Origin: Paenibacillus anaericanus
GTDB lineage: Bacteria > Bacillota > Bacilli > Paenibacillales > Paenibacillaceae
Direction: 5' to 3'
DNA: 40,809 nt
Assembly: GCF_003994475.1 (NCBI RefSeq)
Contig: NZ_RZNY01000037.1
Span: 1-40,809 of the forward strand
This document shows, piece after piece, positions 19,401-26,968 of this stretch; positions within the stretch are counted from its first letter, which is position 1; each line of letters starts with the position of its first letter. Below the pieces are notes generated by a model. It made no database searches and was not told the DNA's origin. It saw only the letters and a list, made by a program, of their open reading frames with translations. A program made the position numbers and the translations under genes.

Positions 19401-21062
19401 ACTTCGAGCGTGGAATTGCTCCATGGAGAATTGAAGGAATATCTGACCAGCCTGCTTCCAGACTATATGATTCCGTCATATTTCGTTCCATTGCTGGTGA
19501 TGCCAATTACGCCAAACGGGAAGATCAATCGCAGCGCGCTACCTAGTCCGCAGGAACATATTATCTCGAACAGTTCATATGAAGCACCGGCTAATTCGCA
19601 AGAGGAGAGTCTAGCTCGAATTTGGGAAGAAGTGCTTGGGCTAGAGCGAGTTGGTGTTACGGATGACTTCTATAATGTGGGTGGAGATTCGCTAAAAGCG
19701 GTACAGGTTGTAGCGAAGGCTAACGATTATCAGTTCGCAATCAGTTTGAGTGACATGCTGTACTACAGAACGATCCGCGAAATTATTCAATCCGGAGGAT
19801 TGCGAGTCAAGGACGAAGCGGCGGATGGGATCACTAAAGCTGATCAAACAGAATCCGAATGTGCGATAGAGGCTTCGGCTGTGGCTTCCAGGAAGTATAA
19901 TCTCCAATTTGATGACAACGTTGAAGAGATGCCGTACTATTACCCATGCGTGATGGGCGCTATGTACACAAAATTGCGTTATGAGGTGGGTTATCCGATT
20001 CCAAGAGGCTTCCTGCCAGTTGGCGGAGGATTGGGTCTTACCGTATTCAGCGTTCCATTGTCCGGGCGAATGGAAGATCGACTACTGATTGACGATATTC
20101 GCGAAATACCTGGGTTTGATCTGCTCGAAAGGCTTGGAGTAAAAGGTAAGCCGATAAGCTTCAATTCGGTCGAGGAAGGGATGGCATGGTGTGAGGAACG
20201 GATGCGTGAAGGTCACTTGGTGATCGGAGTTGGCACGACATATTACTTAAACTATTCCCATGATTATTTGATGGAAGAGGGTCAATTCTCGGGTATGTTG
20301 CTAGAGAGGGAACAAGCGATTTTGCCTCATGATGAAGCGGGAATCCATCACTCACATATGTTCTTGCTGGTTGATCATACGGGGCGCGGCTATACAGTAT
20401 ACGATAGCACTTATAATTTTTATGGAACGATTTCTGAAGATGAGATGCTGCGTTCGTTCGCAGGTATTGGTAGCTTGGAATTCTTGAAGCGTTATCCGCT
20501 CAAATACGCGGATGCACAAAGAATGGTCATCGACGTAAGTTTCGATCGATTCCGACCGATTCCGCTACATCTCCTGGCACTAGAACTGCTGGAGAAGTAC
20601 ATTCATTATTATACTTCTTCTGAACCGTTCAAACATGTGACCGAAGAAAGCTTAATCTACACCGGAGTGGCGGCTTTTCGGCCATTCCGCAAACTGCTTG
20701 AGGATGCTTTATTAGAAGAAAATGATTATGAGAAGCTGTACATGTTCAGCATTTTTTGGATAAGAAAATGGAAGTACACCTATATCTTTCTCAGGGATTT
20801 CTTGATGGACGTAAGTTCTCTCTTGGAGCTCCCCTCTCTGAAAAAGTTAATTGAGAATAATGAAGAGTCGATACAGCTTCTTGGTGGCATATTTGATCAA
20901 TTGGAAGGTGCCGTTGCCAGAATAAATACACTCCCACATGCGGAGATGCAAACGAGGCTCCAGTTGGTGTTGGACGAATTAGAAGGTTTGGAAGCAAGGC
21001 AAAGAAAGGTGTTCGCTAGCTTGCAAAGCGATTTGGAACTACAAAAGGAGGGCTTAGTATGA
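16401..21062 (+). CDS. NRPS termination protein: half C-A interrupted by methyltransferase-PCP-BtrH-like acyltransferase
   Basis: This protein has 1553 residues. Residues 1 to about 240 are a third C-lobe-only half condensation domain. The adenylation domain begins near 255 (A2 LKAGAAYVPIEP) and is interrupted between A2 and A3 by a SAM methyltransferase (about 390-640). The methyltransferase shows motif I VLEIGCGSG with E464, the FVGLDPSKRM block and LKPGGALIIADV. Adenylation resumes at AYVIFTSGTTGTPKG. The pocket D743 L744 Y747 D786 F816 S818 L842 I850 W851 K1041 is close to the known Cys code DLYNLSLIWK but not identical. The carrier Ser1097 (VGGDSL) follows. In place of a thioesterase, about 1150-1553 resembles BtrH_N, the papain-fold acyltransferase of butirosin synthesis. 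A candidate triad is Cys1183 (YYPCVMGAM), His1319 (SHMFLLVD) and Asp1335 (VYDST). Predicted job: add a methylated residue and transfer the chain to an acceptor. The start follows AGGAAGGGG. Confidence 0.9.
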   Translation: MRLTEEQIDKGRRYWLNHLSGEIPRSVLPVQYPQSTAFELATYTLELPRHLTIQLSEITKGKKLALYVALLAGFLSWLGKVNGGQSDIALTIPVLPLPSEGDSISHTGIVVRNHVPNDATFKEILERVKLTITEGYKHQYVEQREFIEQLGLQQEEELSTPLAFAMSGLHHDADIRLLCEGRHETVVVANSLPDGINLYFHYNGRLFAPEAMEIYARSYIFSLEQYLKSPDMSICDALLLGKEEGQHLIKVFNDTDTTYSSELTIPELFERQVLLTPSHVAVCSEGMEMTYGDLNERANRLAGLLINQDIGPGSYVAVILDRSVQMIIGVLGILKAGAAYVPIEPGFPKSRVETILRSLPIRCIVTKTAVMSPFQELIWKIETLQDIIYLNETTAQPPTEEGDVRMAGALWDQVADKAVDRVTAGGFISSYSGLPFSEAEVDEYRDRVVDLARPYISAQSSVLEIGCGSGLISFSIAPLVNRFVGLDPSKRMLEMNRTKSTELRLAHTEWLEGYALQLEGMGANSFDLILMASTVQFFPGYLYFEQVVREAIRCLKPGGALIIADVMDLRQKEIFRDSLVQYRMQHGMAPNVRALSDQELYCDEAFFTDLQYRIPDIEHTEVLYRQEGFENELAFRYDVVVRKGMDDSQGKDDESFSEEDVIRRSRKRSWTLSHLDRYSELNPHTGLTSEHVAYVIFTSGTTGTPKGVVVRHRPVINLIEWVNRTFAVGIKDRLLFVTSLCFDLSVYDIFGTLASGGSIRIASEEELSDRELLLKILREEPITFWDSAPAALQQLATLMEIDSTHTIPNPSLRLVFLSGDWIPLTLPDVLKKHFPNVQVVALGGATEATIWSNYYPIQKVEEQWVSIPYGTPIQNARYYILDEELEPCPPFVPGDLYIGGECLASGYTNPQLTEERFIRDPYRELEVADARMYRTGDLARWLPDGVIEFLGRSDHQVKIRGYRIELGDIQAQLLKHPHVVEVLVTDWMDSHGSKSLCVYYTSSVELLHGELKEYLTSLLPDYMIPSYFVPLLVMPITPNGKINRSALPSPQEHIISNSSYEAPANSQEESLARIWEEVLGLERVGVTDDFYNVGGDSLKAVQVVAKANDYQFAISLSDMLYYRTIREIIQSGGLRVKDEAADGITKADQTESECAIEASAVASRKYNLQFDDNVEEMPYYYPCVMGAMYTKLRYEVGYPIPRGFLPVGGGLGLTVFSVPLSGRMEDRLLIDDIREIPGFDLLERLGVKGKPISFNSVEEGMAWCEERMREGHLVIGVGTTYYLNYSHDYLMEEGQFSGMLLEREQAILPHDEAGIHHSHMFLLVDHTGRGYTVYDSTYNFYGTISEDEMLRSFAGIGSLEFLKRYPLKYADAQRMVIDVSFDRFRPIPLHLLALELLEKYIHYYTSSEPFKHVTEESLIYTGVAAFRPFRKLLEDALLEENDYEKLYMFSIFWIRKWKYTYIFLRDFLMDVSSLLELPSLKKLIENNEESIQLLGGIFDQLEGAVARINTLPHAEMQTRLQLVLDELEGLEARQRKVFASLQSDLELQKEGLV

Positions 21063-21532
21063 GATCAGTGCTAATCGGATTGGTGTTGACCGTGATTTGC
21101 TTGATTTTGCCGATGGCGGAGGTTCATGCCGAGGAAGCGGAGACGACCCAAGTAATTATCCACTATAATCCGCTAGAAGGGGATACGACGAATTGGAGTT
21201 TGTGGGTTTGGGGGGGAGATGCGGAGGGAGCACGCTACCCTTTCACTAGCGTGGATGAGAATGGCGTGAAGACAGCGGAAATCAAGCTGCTAGGCCAATT
21301 CTCTACGGTCGGATTTATTGTTAGCACCGAGGATTGGGTTAAGGACGGCGGAGACCAGATGATCAATATTGTAAATGGTGTTGGTGAAGTCGTGGTGAAT
21401 GGCCACGGTTTGGATACCGCGGAGGGAAGCGGCAATGCTCCTAAGCTCTGGCTAATCGTAGGTATACTGCTTGTAATCATCTATATTACGGTGATGGAGC
21501 AGTTAAGAAGACGGCGCCCAGTAACAGTGTAA
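21059..21532 (+). CDS. Membrane-anchored PUD/CBM41-like extracytoplasmic protein
   Basis: This 157-residue protein starts inside the NRPS stop (ATGA, 4-bp overlap), so it is translationally coupled to the last synthetase. It has an N-terminal signal peptide (hydrophobic stretch about 4-20, likely cleavage after VHA near residue 24). One domain (about 30-110) resembles the pullulanase-associated PUD/CBM41 fold (VIIHYNPLEGDTTNWSLWVW, then GFIVSTEDWVKDGGDQ). A single C-terminal transmembrane helix (about 127-146) is followed by a short RRRR tail. The domain should therefore sit outside the cell, anchored by its C terminus. PUD domains bind alpha-glucans in secreted pullulanases. No enzymatic domain is attached here. 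A role in resistance, product capture or surface retention is only a guess from its position. Confidence 0.8.
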   Translation: MRSVLIGLVLTVICLILPMAEVHAEEAETTQVIIHYNPLEGDTTNWSLWVWGGDAEGARYPFTSVDENGVKTAEIKLLGQFSTVGFIVSTEDWVKDGGDQMINIVNGVGEVVVNGHGLDTAEGSGNAPKLWLIVGILLVIIYITVMEQLRRRRPVTV

Positions 21533-21601
21533 TTTTATAGAAAAATGACTTATTTATCTTTATATGTTCTTGCGACGTTGCATTTTATTGGTAGAAAAGA
21601 C

Positions 21602-21635
21602 AAAGGCAGCCGAACATCGGTGCCTTTCTTTTTTT
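21602..21635 (+). terminator. Rho-independent terminator ending the biosynthetic operon
   Basis: An AAAGGCA(G)CCGA / TCGGTGCCTTT stem with one bulged G and an ACA loop is followed by a run of Ts. It lies 70 bp after the last gene of the NRPS/PKS operon. Confidence 0.85.
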
Positions 21636-21713
21636 GCTCTTGTTTATAGGCAAGAGCGGTGCCAAGCTATCCTCCTCATTCATACGCTAAGCAAAGGATA
21701 GGAGGTCTTTATA

Positions 21714-22469
21714 TTGAATTACAGGAGCACATCAATCAAAAGTAAATGGGAAAAAAACAGCTGGCTGTTAAAGCATTCGGATTTAAGAAAATATGTTCCT
21801 AGAACTATGCTTTTTAATAGAGATAATTTGATCACGATGCTTTCTTCTTATTCTACTGTGTATTTCAAGCCAACGGGCGGCTCGGGCGGATTTAATATTA
21901 TTCGAATCAAAAGAATGGAGAAGAACTACCAAATTCAATACAATACAGTCAAATCTACTTATTCTACTATAGATAGTTTGTATGATAAGTTGAATCGCTT
22001 TTCAAACAAAAGATCTTTTTTGCTACAGAAAGGAATTGATCTGGCTAGAACGAAAGGGAAACCCTTCGATATTCGTGTCATGGTTCAGAAGACGAACAAA
22101 GGCACATGGGTTAGCAGTGCTATTTTCATGAAAATAGGAAAGACAGGTAAAGTAGCTACAAACTATAATCAAGGCGGTAAAATCGGTTATTTTCATCAAA
22201 CAATGTCAGGTGCAGGTTACAGTACAGCCGAAATCGAACTAATGGAAACAAGATTGAAGGGGATGGGTGTATCCGTAGGGAAAAACTTCGATCAACATAA
22301 AAAAGGATTCAAGGAATTAGGACTGGATGTTGCCTTGGATTCTAAGGGAAAACCGTGGATTTTGGAAGTGAATACGAGACCTCAATTCTATCCCTTAAAG
22401 AACATGAAGGATAAAACAACATACAAACGAATCGTTTCTTATGCTAAGCAATATGGAAGATTCAAATAA
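21714..22469 (+). CDS. YheC/YheD-like ATP-grasp protein
   Basis: This 251-residue protein has a TTG start placed 8 nt after GGAGG; no better upstream start exists. It shows the ATP-grasp nucleotide-binding loop FKPTGGSGG (51-59), the middle block KPFDIRVMVQ, and the metal/ATP-binding end with D205 (LGLDVALD) and E218-x-N220 (LEVNTRP). The overall pattern matches the YheC/YheD family, which is common in spore-formers and partly associated with endospore coats. The members seen here are shorter than B. subtilis YheC/D (about 360-450 residues), lacking the N-terminal part. ATP-grasp enzymes join a carboxylate to an amine or thiol; the substrate of this group is not known. It stands alone between two terminators and is more AT-rich than the NRPS genes. 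Confidence 0.88.
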   Translation: MNYRSTSIKSKWEKNSWLLKHSDLRKYVPRTMLFNRDNLITMLSSYSTVYFKPTGGSGGFNIIRIKRMEKNYQIQYNTVKSTYSTIDSLYDKLNRFSNKRSFLLQKGIDLARTKGKPFDIRVMVQKTNKGTWVSSAIFMKIGKTGKVATNYNQGGKIGYFHQTMSGAGYSTAEIELMETRLKGMGVSVGKNFDQHKKGFKELGLDVALDSKGKPWILEVNTRPQFYPLKNMKDKTTYKRIVSYAKQYGRFK

Positions 22470-22811
22470 ATAACGAGTTAATTTGAGTGTTTATTGATTT
22501 GCATCAAATAATTTAAAATGATATCATTAATTATTGTTTCAAAGGGGAGTAGCGTTGAAGTAGACTATTACTTCAAAATAAAGTCGTCAATACATGTTAT
22601 TAATTACTAGAATTAATACTTCGGCTTTATTAACAAGAAATTGTTCAGCGAGACCTTTGCCATTAACTATGGCAAAGGTCTCGCTTTTTTGTGTGGAAAT
22701 TAAAGGTTGTGCAAAAAGATTGCTTTTAATAACTCACACATAAATACTTGACGCTTCTTTCGTAAACCTATCAACACAGAATAAACAGAGTTAAGGAAAG
22801 GGGATTTTTTA
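22470..22811. other. Intergenic region between ATP-grasp gene and calcium ATPase
   Basis: This stretch of 342 bp has no gene. It holds a strong terminator (22647-22690). Just before it is an imperfect AATAAAG...CTTTATT hairpin near 22580-22632. I saw no convincing promoter hexamer pair; a TTGACG at about 22749 lacks a good -10 element. Confidence 0.6.
22647..22690 (+). terminator. Strong rho-independent terminator
   Basis: A perfect 17-bp stem (22647-22663 with 22669-22685), loop TAACT, is followed by TTTTT. It probably ends transcription from the ATP-grasp gene. Confidence 0.9.
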
Positions 22812-25502
22812 GTGGAGTATTACCGTTCAAGCACTGAAGAAGTATTGCAGAAGTTGAAGGTTACAGAGGAAGGATTGCCCACTGCTGAAGCACAAGAGCG
22901 ACTTGTGAAAAATGGTTACAATGAGCTTGAAAGCAAAGAGAAAGTGCCCACTTGGCAGCTTTTCTTAGCAACATTTAAAGATTCTATGGTTATTATACTA
23001 ATGGTTGTAGTTCTAGTTCAACTGATCTTGGGCGAAGTTGTTGAATCGTTAATCATTTTTGCGGTCCTTCTCATGAATTCGGTGATCAGTGTTGTACAGA
23101 CACGTAAAGCGGAAAGTTCCATAGATGCATTACGTAAAATGTCTGCTCCTTCCGCAAAGGTTATTCGAAATAATGAAAATATGACGATTTCAGCGCGAGA
23201 ACTTGTTCCTGGTGATATTGTTCTCCTAGATGCAGGTGATTACGTTCCTGCTGATGGAAGGCTGCTAGAGACAAGATCGTTAAAGGTAAATGAAGGTATG
23301 TTGACGGGTGAATCGGAAGCCGCCGACAAAGATATAGCAGCTATAGCTGGAGAATCACCTCTTGGAGATCGACATAACATGGTGTATAGCGGTTCGCTCG
23401 TGGTTTATGGGCGCGGTACATTTGTTGTTACTGGAACGGCAAATCATACAGAAATCGGAAAAATTGCAGATATGCTTGCTTCTGCTGAAGCAAAACAGAC
23501 ACCATTGCAACGTAAATTGGATGATTTCAGTAAAAAGCTCAGCATTGGTATTCTCATCCTTTGTATTGTTATTTTTGCCGTGGAAGCAGCTCGCATTTGG
23601 TTTGGTGCGGAGAGTACAAATCTAGGTGAAGGTATTCTGAATGCATTTATGTTTGCTGTAGCGGTTGCCGTCGCTGCTATTCCTGAAGCTTTGTCTTCTA
23701 TTGTTACGATTGTTCTCGCGGTAGGTACCACAAAAATGGCGAAACAGAATGCGATAATCCGTAAATTGCCGGCTGTGGAAACACTCGGCTCGACTAGTGT
23801 CATTTGCACGGATAAAACGGGTACGTTAACTCAGAATAAAATGACAGTAACGAAACACTTCCTGCCAGGCAGCTCAAATGCACCATTTTCGGACAACCCG
23901 ATTGATTGGAACGAAGCGCAGCAAATGTTGATGCATATCGCCGTACTCTGTAACGATTCGCATATTACGGATGATGGACAAGAAATCGGTGACCCAACTG
24001 AAGTTGCTTTACTTGCTTTTAGTAATAAAAATCATAAAGATTACCGTGAAATTCGAAATTCATATGCGCGTGAAGCAGAATTACCGTTTGATTCTGATCG
24101 AAAATTGATGTCTACCGTTCATATGATCGGGGATACAAAGTTGATGCTGACCAAAGGCGGTCCTGATGTGATGTTCAGTCGCTGTGATTATGTGTTCTTG
24201 GATGGAAAAGAGGAGCCAATCACTGACGAGATTTTGCGCCGTTTTAGCGAAACGAATGAAAAATTCTCTAATGATGCGCTTCGGGTTCTAGCGTATGGTT
24301 ACAAACGTCTCTCGACTGATCAGCAGTCGATCGATTTGGAAGATGAGAATGGACTTGTATTAGTTGGACTGACCGCTATGATAGATCCGCCAAGAGAAGC
24401 TGTATATGATTCCATTAAAAGTGCCAAGAGTGCCGGAATTCGTACCGTTATGATTACGGGTGATCACAAAACTACCGCTCAAGCCATTGGTAAGGAGATC
24501 GGCTTGGTAGAAGCAAATGATATTGCTCTGACAGGACAAGAACTTGATGAATTAACCGATGAGGAGCTTGATCAACAGCTGGAGAATATCTCAGTCTATG
24601 CACGAGTATCCCCAGAGAATAAAATTAGAATCGTCCGTGCTTGGCAGAAAAAAGGTCATATTACAGCGATGACTGGTGATGGGGTAAATGATGCTCCTGC
24701 ATTGAAACAGGCTGACATTGGTATTGCGATGGGTAGTGGAACAGACGTTGCCAAAGACGCCTCAGCTATGATTCTTGCCGATGATAATTTCGTGTCGATT
24801 GTCAGTGCAGTTGGTGTCGGTAGAACTGTATTCAACAATATTAAGAAAGCGATTGGTTATTTGTTTGCAGGTAATCTAGGGGCGATCATCGCCATCCTGT
24901 TCGCTGTTCTTTTCAATTTCCCTAATCCTTTCACAGCATTGCAGCTATTATTAATTAATCTTATTAATGACTCGCTTCCAGCGATCGCACTCGGTATGGA
25001 AAAAGCTGAGCCTGATGTTATGAAAAATAAACCGCGTGATATTAAAGAAGGTATTTTCTCGGGAGACACATTAAGGTCAATCATTGTTAGAGGCGTCTTG
25101 ATTGGGGCGGCCGTCATTATATCACAATATGTGGGTATGCAGATCTCTTCAGAAATGGGAGTTGCTATGGCTTTTACAACCTTGATATTGGCTCGGACGC
25201 TTCAAACCTTTGCTGCTCGTTCTAATGTGAAAACGGCAATAGGCGCTGGATTTTTCAGCAATAAGTACGTTATTTACGCTGTAGCATTTTGCTTAGTGCT
25301 ATATGGATTTACCGTTCTACCAGCTGTACGCGGAATCTTCTCAATTCCTGCTTCATTCGGAATGAGTGAATGGGCAATTGCAGCAGGACTTGCATTAACA
25401 GCTGTGATTCTCATGGAAGTCCTCAAGGTCATTGGAAATCGATTGAATTTGAGAGATAAAGCTAACAAATCAAACAGTGAGTCAACTATTCTAGAAGGCT
25501 AA
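22812..25502 (+). CDS. P-type calcium-transporting ATPase (P2A)
   Basis: This 896-residue P-type ATPase has a GTG start after AAGGAAAGGGG. It has the N-terminal cation-ATPase domain (EVLQKLKVTEEGLPTAEAQERL), the actuator motif LTGES, phosphorylated Asp334 in DKTGTLT, and the hinge MTGDGVNDAPALK. The transmembrane-4 motif AAIPEAL and transmembrane-6 NLINDSLPAIALG resemble SERCA/PMR1-type calcium pumps, so Ca2+ export at the cytoplasmic membrane is the likely job; Mn2+ is possible. Length and order are normal for the family. The gene is monocistronic, with terminators on both sides. Related pumps are induced during sporulation in Bacillus; nothing in the sequence shows that here. Confidence 0.95.
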   Translation: MEYYRSSTEEVLQKLKVTEEGLPTAEAQERLVKNGYNELESKEKVPTWQLFLATFKDSMVIILMVVVLVQLILGEVVESLIIFAVLLMNSVISVVQTRKAESSIDALRKMSAPSAKVIRNNENMTISARELVPGDIVLLDAGDYVPADGRLLETRSLKVNEGMLTGESEAADKDIAAIAGESPLGDRHNMVYSGSLVVYGRGTFVVTGTANHTEIGKIADMLASAEAKQTPLQRKLDDFSKKLSIGILILCIVIFAVEAARIWFGAESTNLGEGILNAFMFAVAVAVAAIPEALSSIVTIVLAVGTTKMAKQNAIIRKLPAVETLGSTSVICTDKTGTLTQNKMTVTKHFLPGSSNAPFSDNPIDWNEAQQMLMHIAVLCNDSHITDDGQEIGDPTEVALLAFSNKNHKDYREIRNSYAREAELPFDSDRKLMSTVHMIGDTKLMLTKGGPDVMFSRCDYVFLDGKEEPITDEILRRFSETNEKFSNDALRVLAYGYKRLSTDQQSIDLEDENGLVLVGLTAMIDPPREAVYDSIKSAKSAGIRTVMITGDHKTTAQAIGKEIGLVEANDIALTGQELDELTDEELDQQLENISVYARVSPENKIRIVRAWQKKGHITAMTGDGVNDAPALKQADIGIAMGSGTDVAKDASAMILADDNFVSIVSAVGVGRTVFNNIKKAIGYLFAGNLGAIIAILFAVLFNFPNPFTALQLLLINLINDSLPAIALGMEKAEPDVMKNKPRDIKEGIFSGDTLRSIIVRGVLIGAAVIISQYVGMQISSEMGVAMAFTTLILARTLQTFAARSNVKTAIGAGFFSNKYVIYAVAFCLVLYGFTVLPAVRGIFSIPASFGMSEWAIAAGLALTAVILMEVLKVIGNRLNLRDKANKSNSESTILEG

Positions 25503-25528
25503 TGTAAAAGTATATTTCACGTTTATAG

Positions 25529-25561
25529 AAAAGGCACTCCGGTTTTTCCGGAGTGCCTTTT
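25529..25561 (+). terminator. Rho-independent terminator of the calcium ATPase gene
   Basis: A 14-bp stem AAAAGGCACTCCGG / CCGGAGTGCCTTTT with a TTTTT loop lies 27 bp after the stop. It can also act on the opposite strand. Confidence 0.9.
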
Positions 25562-25638
25562 CCATTTGGGCAAAGCTCAAGTTAAACGGAAGGATCATGA
25601 ATGTTTTTTCCGTACATGCACAGATAGGCACCCGCCCA

Positions 25639-25646
25639 CATACAAT
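25639..25646 (+). promoter_or_regulatory. Possible sigma-E/sigma-K type -10 element for sigK
   Basis: CATACAAT matches the -10 consensus of mother-cell sigma factors and lies 65 bp before the sigK start. The expected -35 region is not clearly recognisable. Known sigK genes are transcribed first by sigma-E, then by sigma-K. Confidence 0.4.
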
Positions 25647-25710
25647 GAAAAGACCCGGAACGGTAAAAGTAAAAGGTTGTTGCATTGTTATTCAGCAGGA
25701 GGTGTCATCT

Positions 25711-25920
25711 TTGTCTGGATTAATTACTGCCATTGCGTTATTTATTAAACAATTGACTCTGCTCGTGTCGTACGTGAAGAACAATGCTTTTCCCCAGCCA
25801 TTGACAGAAGCGGAGGAAACGAAGCACCTGGGGCGAATGGCCGAAGGTGATCCTATCTCTCGCAATTTGCTGATTGAACATAATCTGCGGCTGGTGGCGC
25901 ATATCGTCAACACGTTGTGA
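25711..25920 (+). pseudogene. sigK: sigK, 5' segment only (pro-sigma-K N-terminus), interrupted
   Basis: The TTG start lies 8 nt after GGAGG (25698-25702). The 69 codons match the start of mother-cell sigma factor K: a hydrophobic pro-sequence (LITAIALFIKQLTLLVSY) that SpoIVFB would cleave, then VKNNAFPQPL and the region 1.2/2.1 block LLIEHNLRLVAHIV. A full sigma-K is about 230-240 residues. Here the match stops abruptly after HIVN, the frame runs into TGA two codons later, and no remaining sigK sequence appears in the next 14.9 kb. The break is probably an insertion point rather than random decay, since the 69 codons carry no other damage. In B. subtilis the skin element splits sigK (spoIVCB/spoIIIC), though nearer codon 112. 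A longer frame from 25597 exists but lacks the family match. Confidence 0.9.
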
Positions 25921-26009
25921 ACACGAAGTGATGTCATTTTAGTCGCACGGGACTTAAAATCCTGCGATACGTCAGTACCGTACGGGTTTGCCCCCCCGTC
26001 CTCGGCATA
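25919..26009 (+). pseudogene. Degenerate tRNA-Leu (anticodon TAA)
   Basis: From about 25940 the sequence follows a tRNA-Leu. The anticodon loop is CTTAAAA (anticodon at 25955-25957) in a 5-bp stem, followed by a long variable arm. The T stem is ACGGG/CCCGT and the 3' acceptor half is CCTCGGCA. The T loop is TTTGCCC instead of the normal TTCRANN. The 5' acceptor half (about CACGAAG) does not pair properly with CCTCGGC, and the D arm is damaged. It is probably a decayed tRNA copy or an attachment-site remnant beside the break in sigK. Confidence 0.65.
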
Positions 26010-26114
26010 CTTGATTTATAAGGTTTTTTTTCGAAAAACCTTGGTTTCTGAAACAGCTAAGGAGAGAACTGTAATTACTTTGGATTGTCGTGGAGCTTCA
26101 CTTTTTATGGGGTG

Positions 26115-26540
26115 CTAATGGCAGCTCACTAGATAGAAGGTAATAACACAAAAAGTGATAGTTGGTGATGGAAACCACTGCTCAATATACTGCTGCCATG
26201 CCGTGAAGTTTGATAGCCCCAACTCCTTTGCAGTTTCTCTATGGAAGGAAATAATGCCACGGTACATTTTTTTCTTTGTTGCGAAATAGCTCGGGAGGTT
26301 CGCGCCACTTCTTGCTAGGAATCAAATATCTGCGGTTCGCCGGGCCTCAGTTTTTCGAACAGACCGTGATTCTTCGCATCATGCCGAACCGCACCAGGAG
26401 GTGTGGCAATGTAACCAATATGACAGTAATTTCTGATAGCGGTTTTGGGCTTATTGGGGTGGAATAAACGCTGCTTATAGATCCGACATCGGTACCTCCT
26501 CCGCGCAGGCGCTCCACATCAGTGAGCTTAATCTTCATTT
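26115..26540 (-). pseudogene. Remnant of a conjugative/mobilisation relaxase
   Basis: Two reading frames on the minus strand, offset by a frameshift and a stop, together resemble part of a MobP-type relaxase. The first includes the pieces NYCHIGYIATPPGAVRHDA and NHGLFEKLRPGE, like the YIATREGVE...HGLF region of that family. The second begins MYRGIISFHRETAKELGL and continues TAWQQYIEQW. Both are short, with no intact frame joining them. Recognition is by pattern only. Confidence 0.45.
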
Positions 26541-26794
26541 ATTCCACTGCAAGCTGTCGAGCCTTCTTTTTCAATTTCCCGGAAAGTAGTGTAACGATTG
26601 ATATCGGTTAAATGCGTAATGATAGCTATGGTGGAATGATAGGAGGCGGCTGACATGATCAGGTCTTTGCTGGCTAGTCAGGCTAACTCCTTTACACCAC
26701 TGCCAAGAGGCGAGCCTCTTGGAGAATGGGAAAACAGAAGTCTAATCCCATGAAATAAAGAGAGGTTAGTCATGTTTTTGCCCCCAGGAATGCA

Positions 26795-26830
26795 AAAGCG
26801 CCACAGTTTCATTAGAAACTGTGGCGCTTT
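26795..26830. terminator. Bidirectional terminator after the dual-OB/DUF488 operon
   Basis: A perfect 16-bp stem AAAGCGCCACAGTTTC / GAAACTGTGGCGCTTT with a 4-nt loop. On the minus strand it is followed by TTTT and lies about 140 bp downstream of the gene ending at 26969. Confidence 0.75.
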
Positions 26831-26968
26831 ATTGAAGTTAATCAGTCATTGCTCGTAGCACATTATATCATGAGTCCAAATTATCAGAAGTTAAATTACT
26901 GCTGGTAACTTACGATAACTCTATAAGAGAAGAAAAATAGATCGTTCACACCGTGTAACTATACGTTA

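Larger units (their letters stand above)
26010..26968. other. Gene-poor, decayed segment after the sigK break
   Basis: About 960 bp has no intact gene. It contains a 9-bp AAGGTTTTT/AAAAACCTT hairpin (26020-26042), a minus-strand relaxase remnant (26115-26540), a tight CCAAGAGGC-GA-GCCTCTTGG palindrome (26703-26722) and a bidirectional terminator (26795-26830). The rest shows nothing recognisable. Confidence 0.6.

Noticed and set aside
21714..22469. ATP-grasp gene as peptide ligase of the biosynthetic cluster
   Set aside because: It lies beyond the operon terminator, differs in base composition, and matches the YheC/D group rather than peptide ligases.
25597..25710. Upstream extension of the sigK frame to an ATG at 25597
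   Set aside because: The extra 38 residues do not look like pro-sigma-K, while TTG 25711 has an ideal AGGAGG and gives the normal N terminus.
25919..26009. Functional tRNA-Leu gene
   Set aside because: Anticodon arm and 3' half are good, but the 5' acceptor strand does not pair and the T loop is abnormal.
26276..26538. Short ORFs of about 63 residues on both strands
   Set aside because: The minus frame is better explained as part of a frameshifted relaxase remnant; the plus frame is its shadow.
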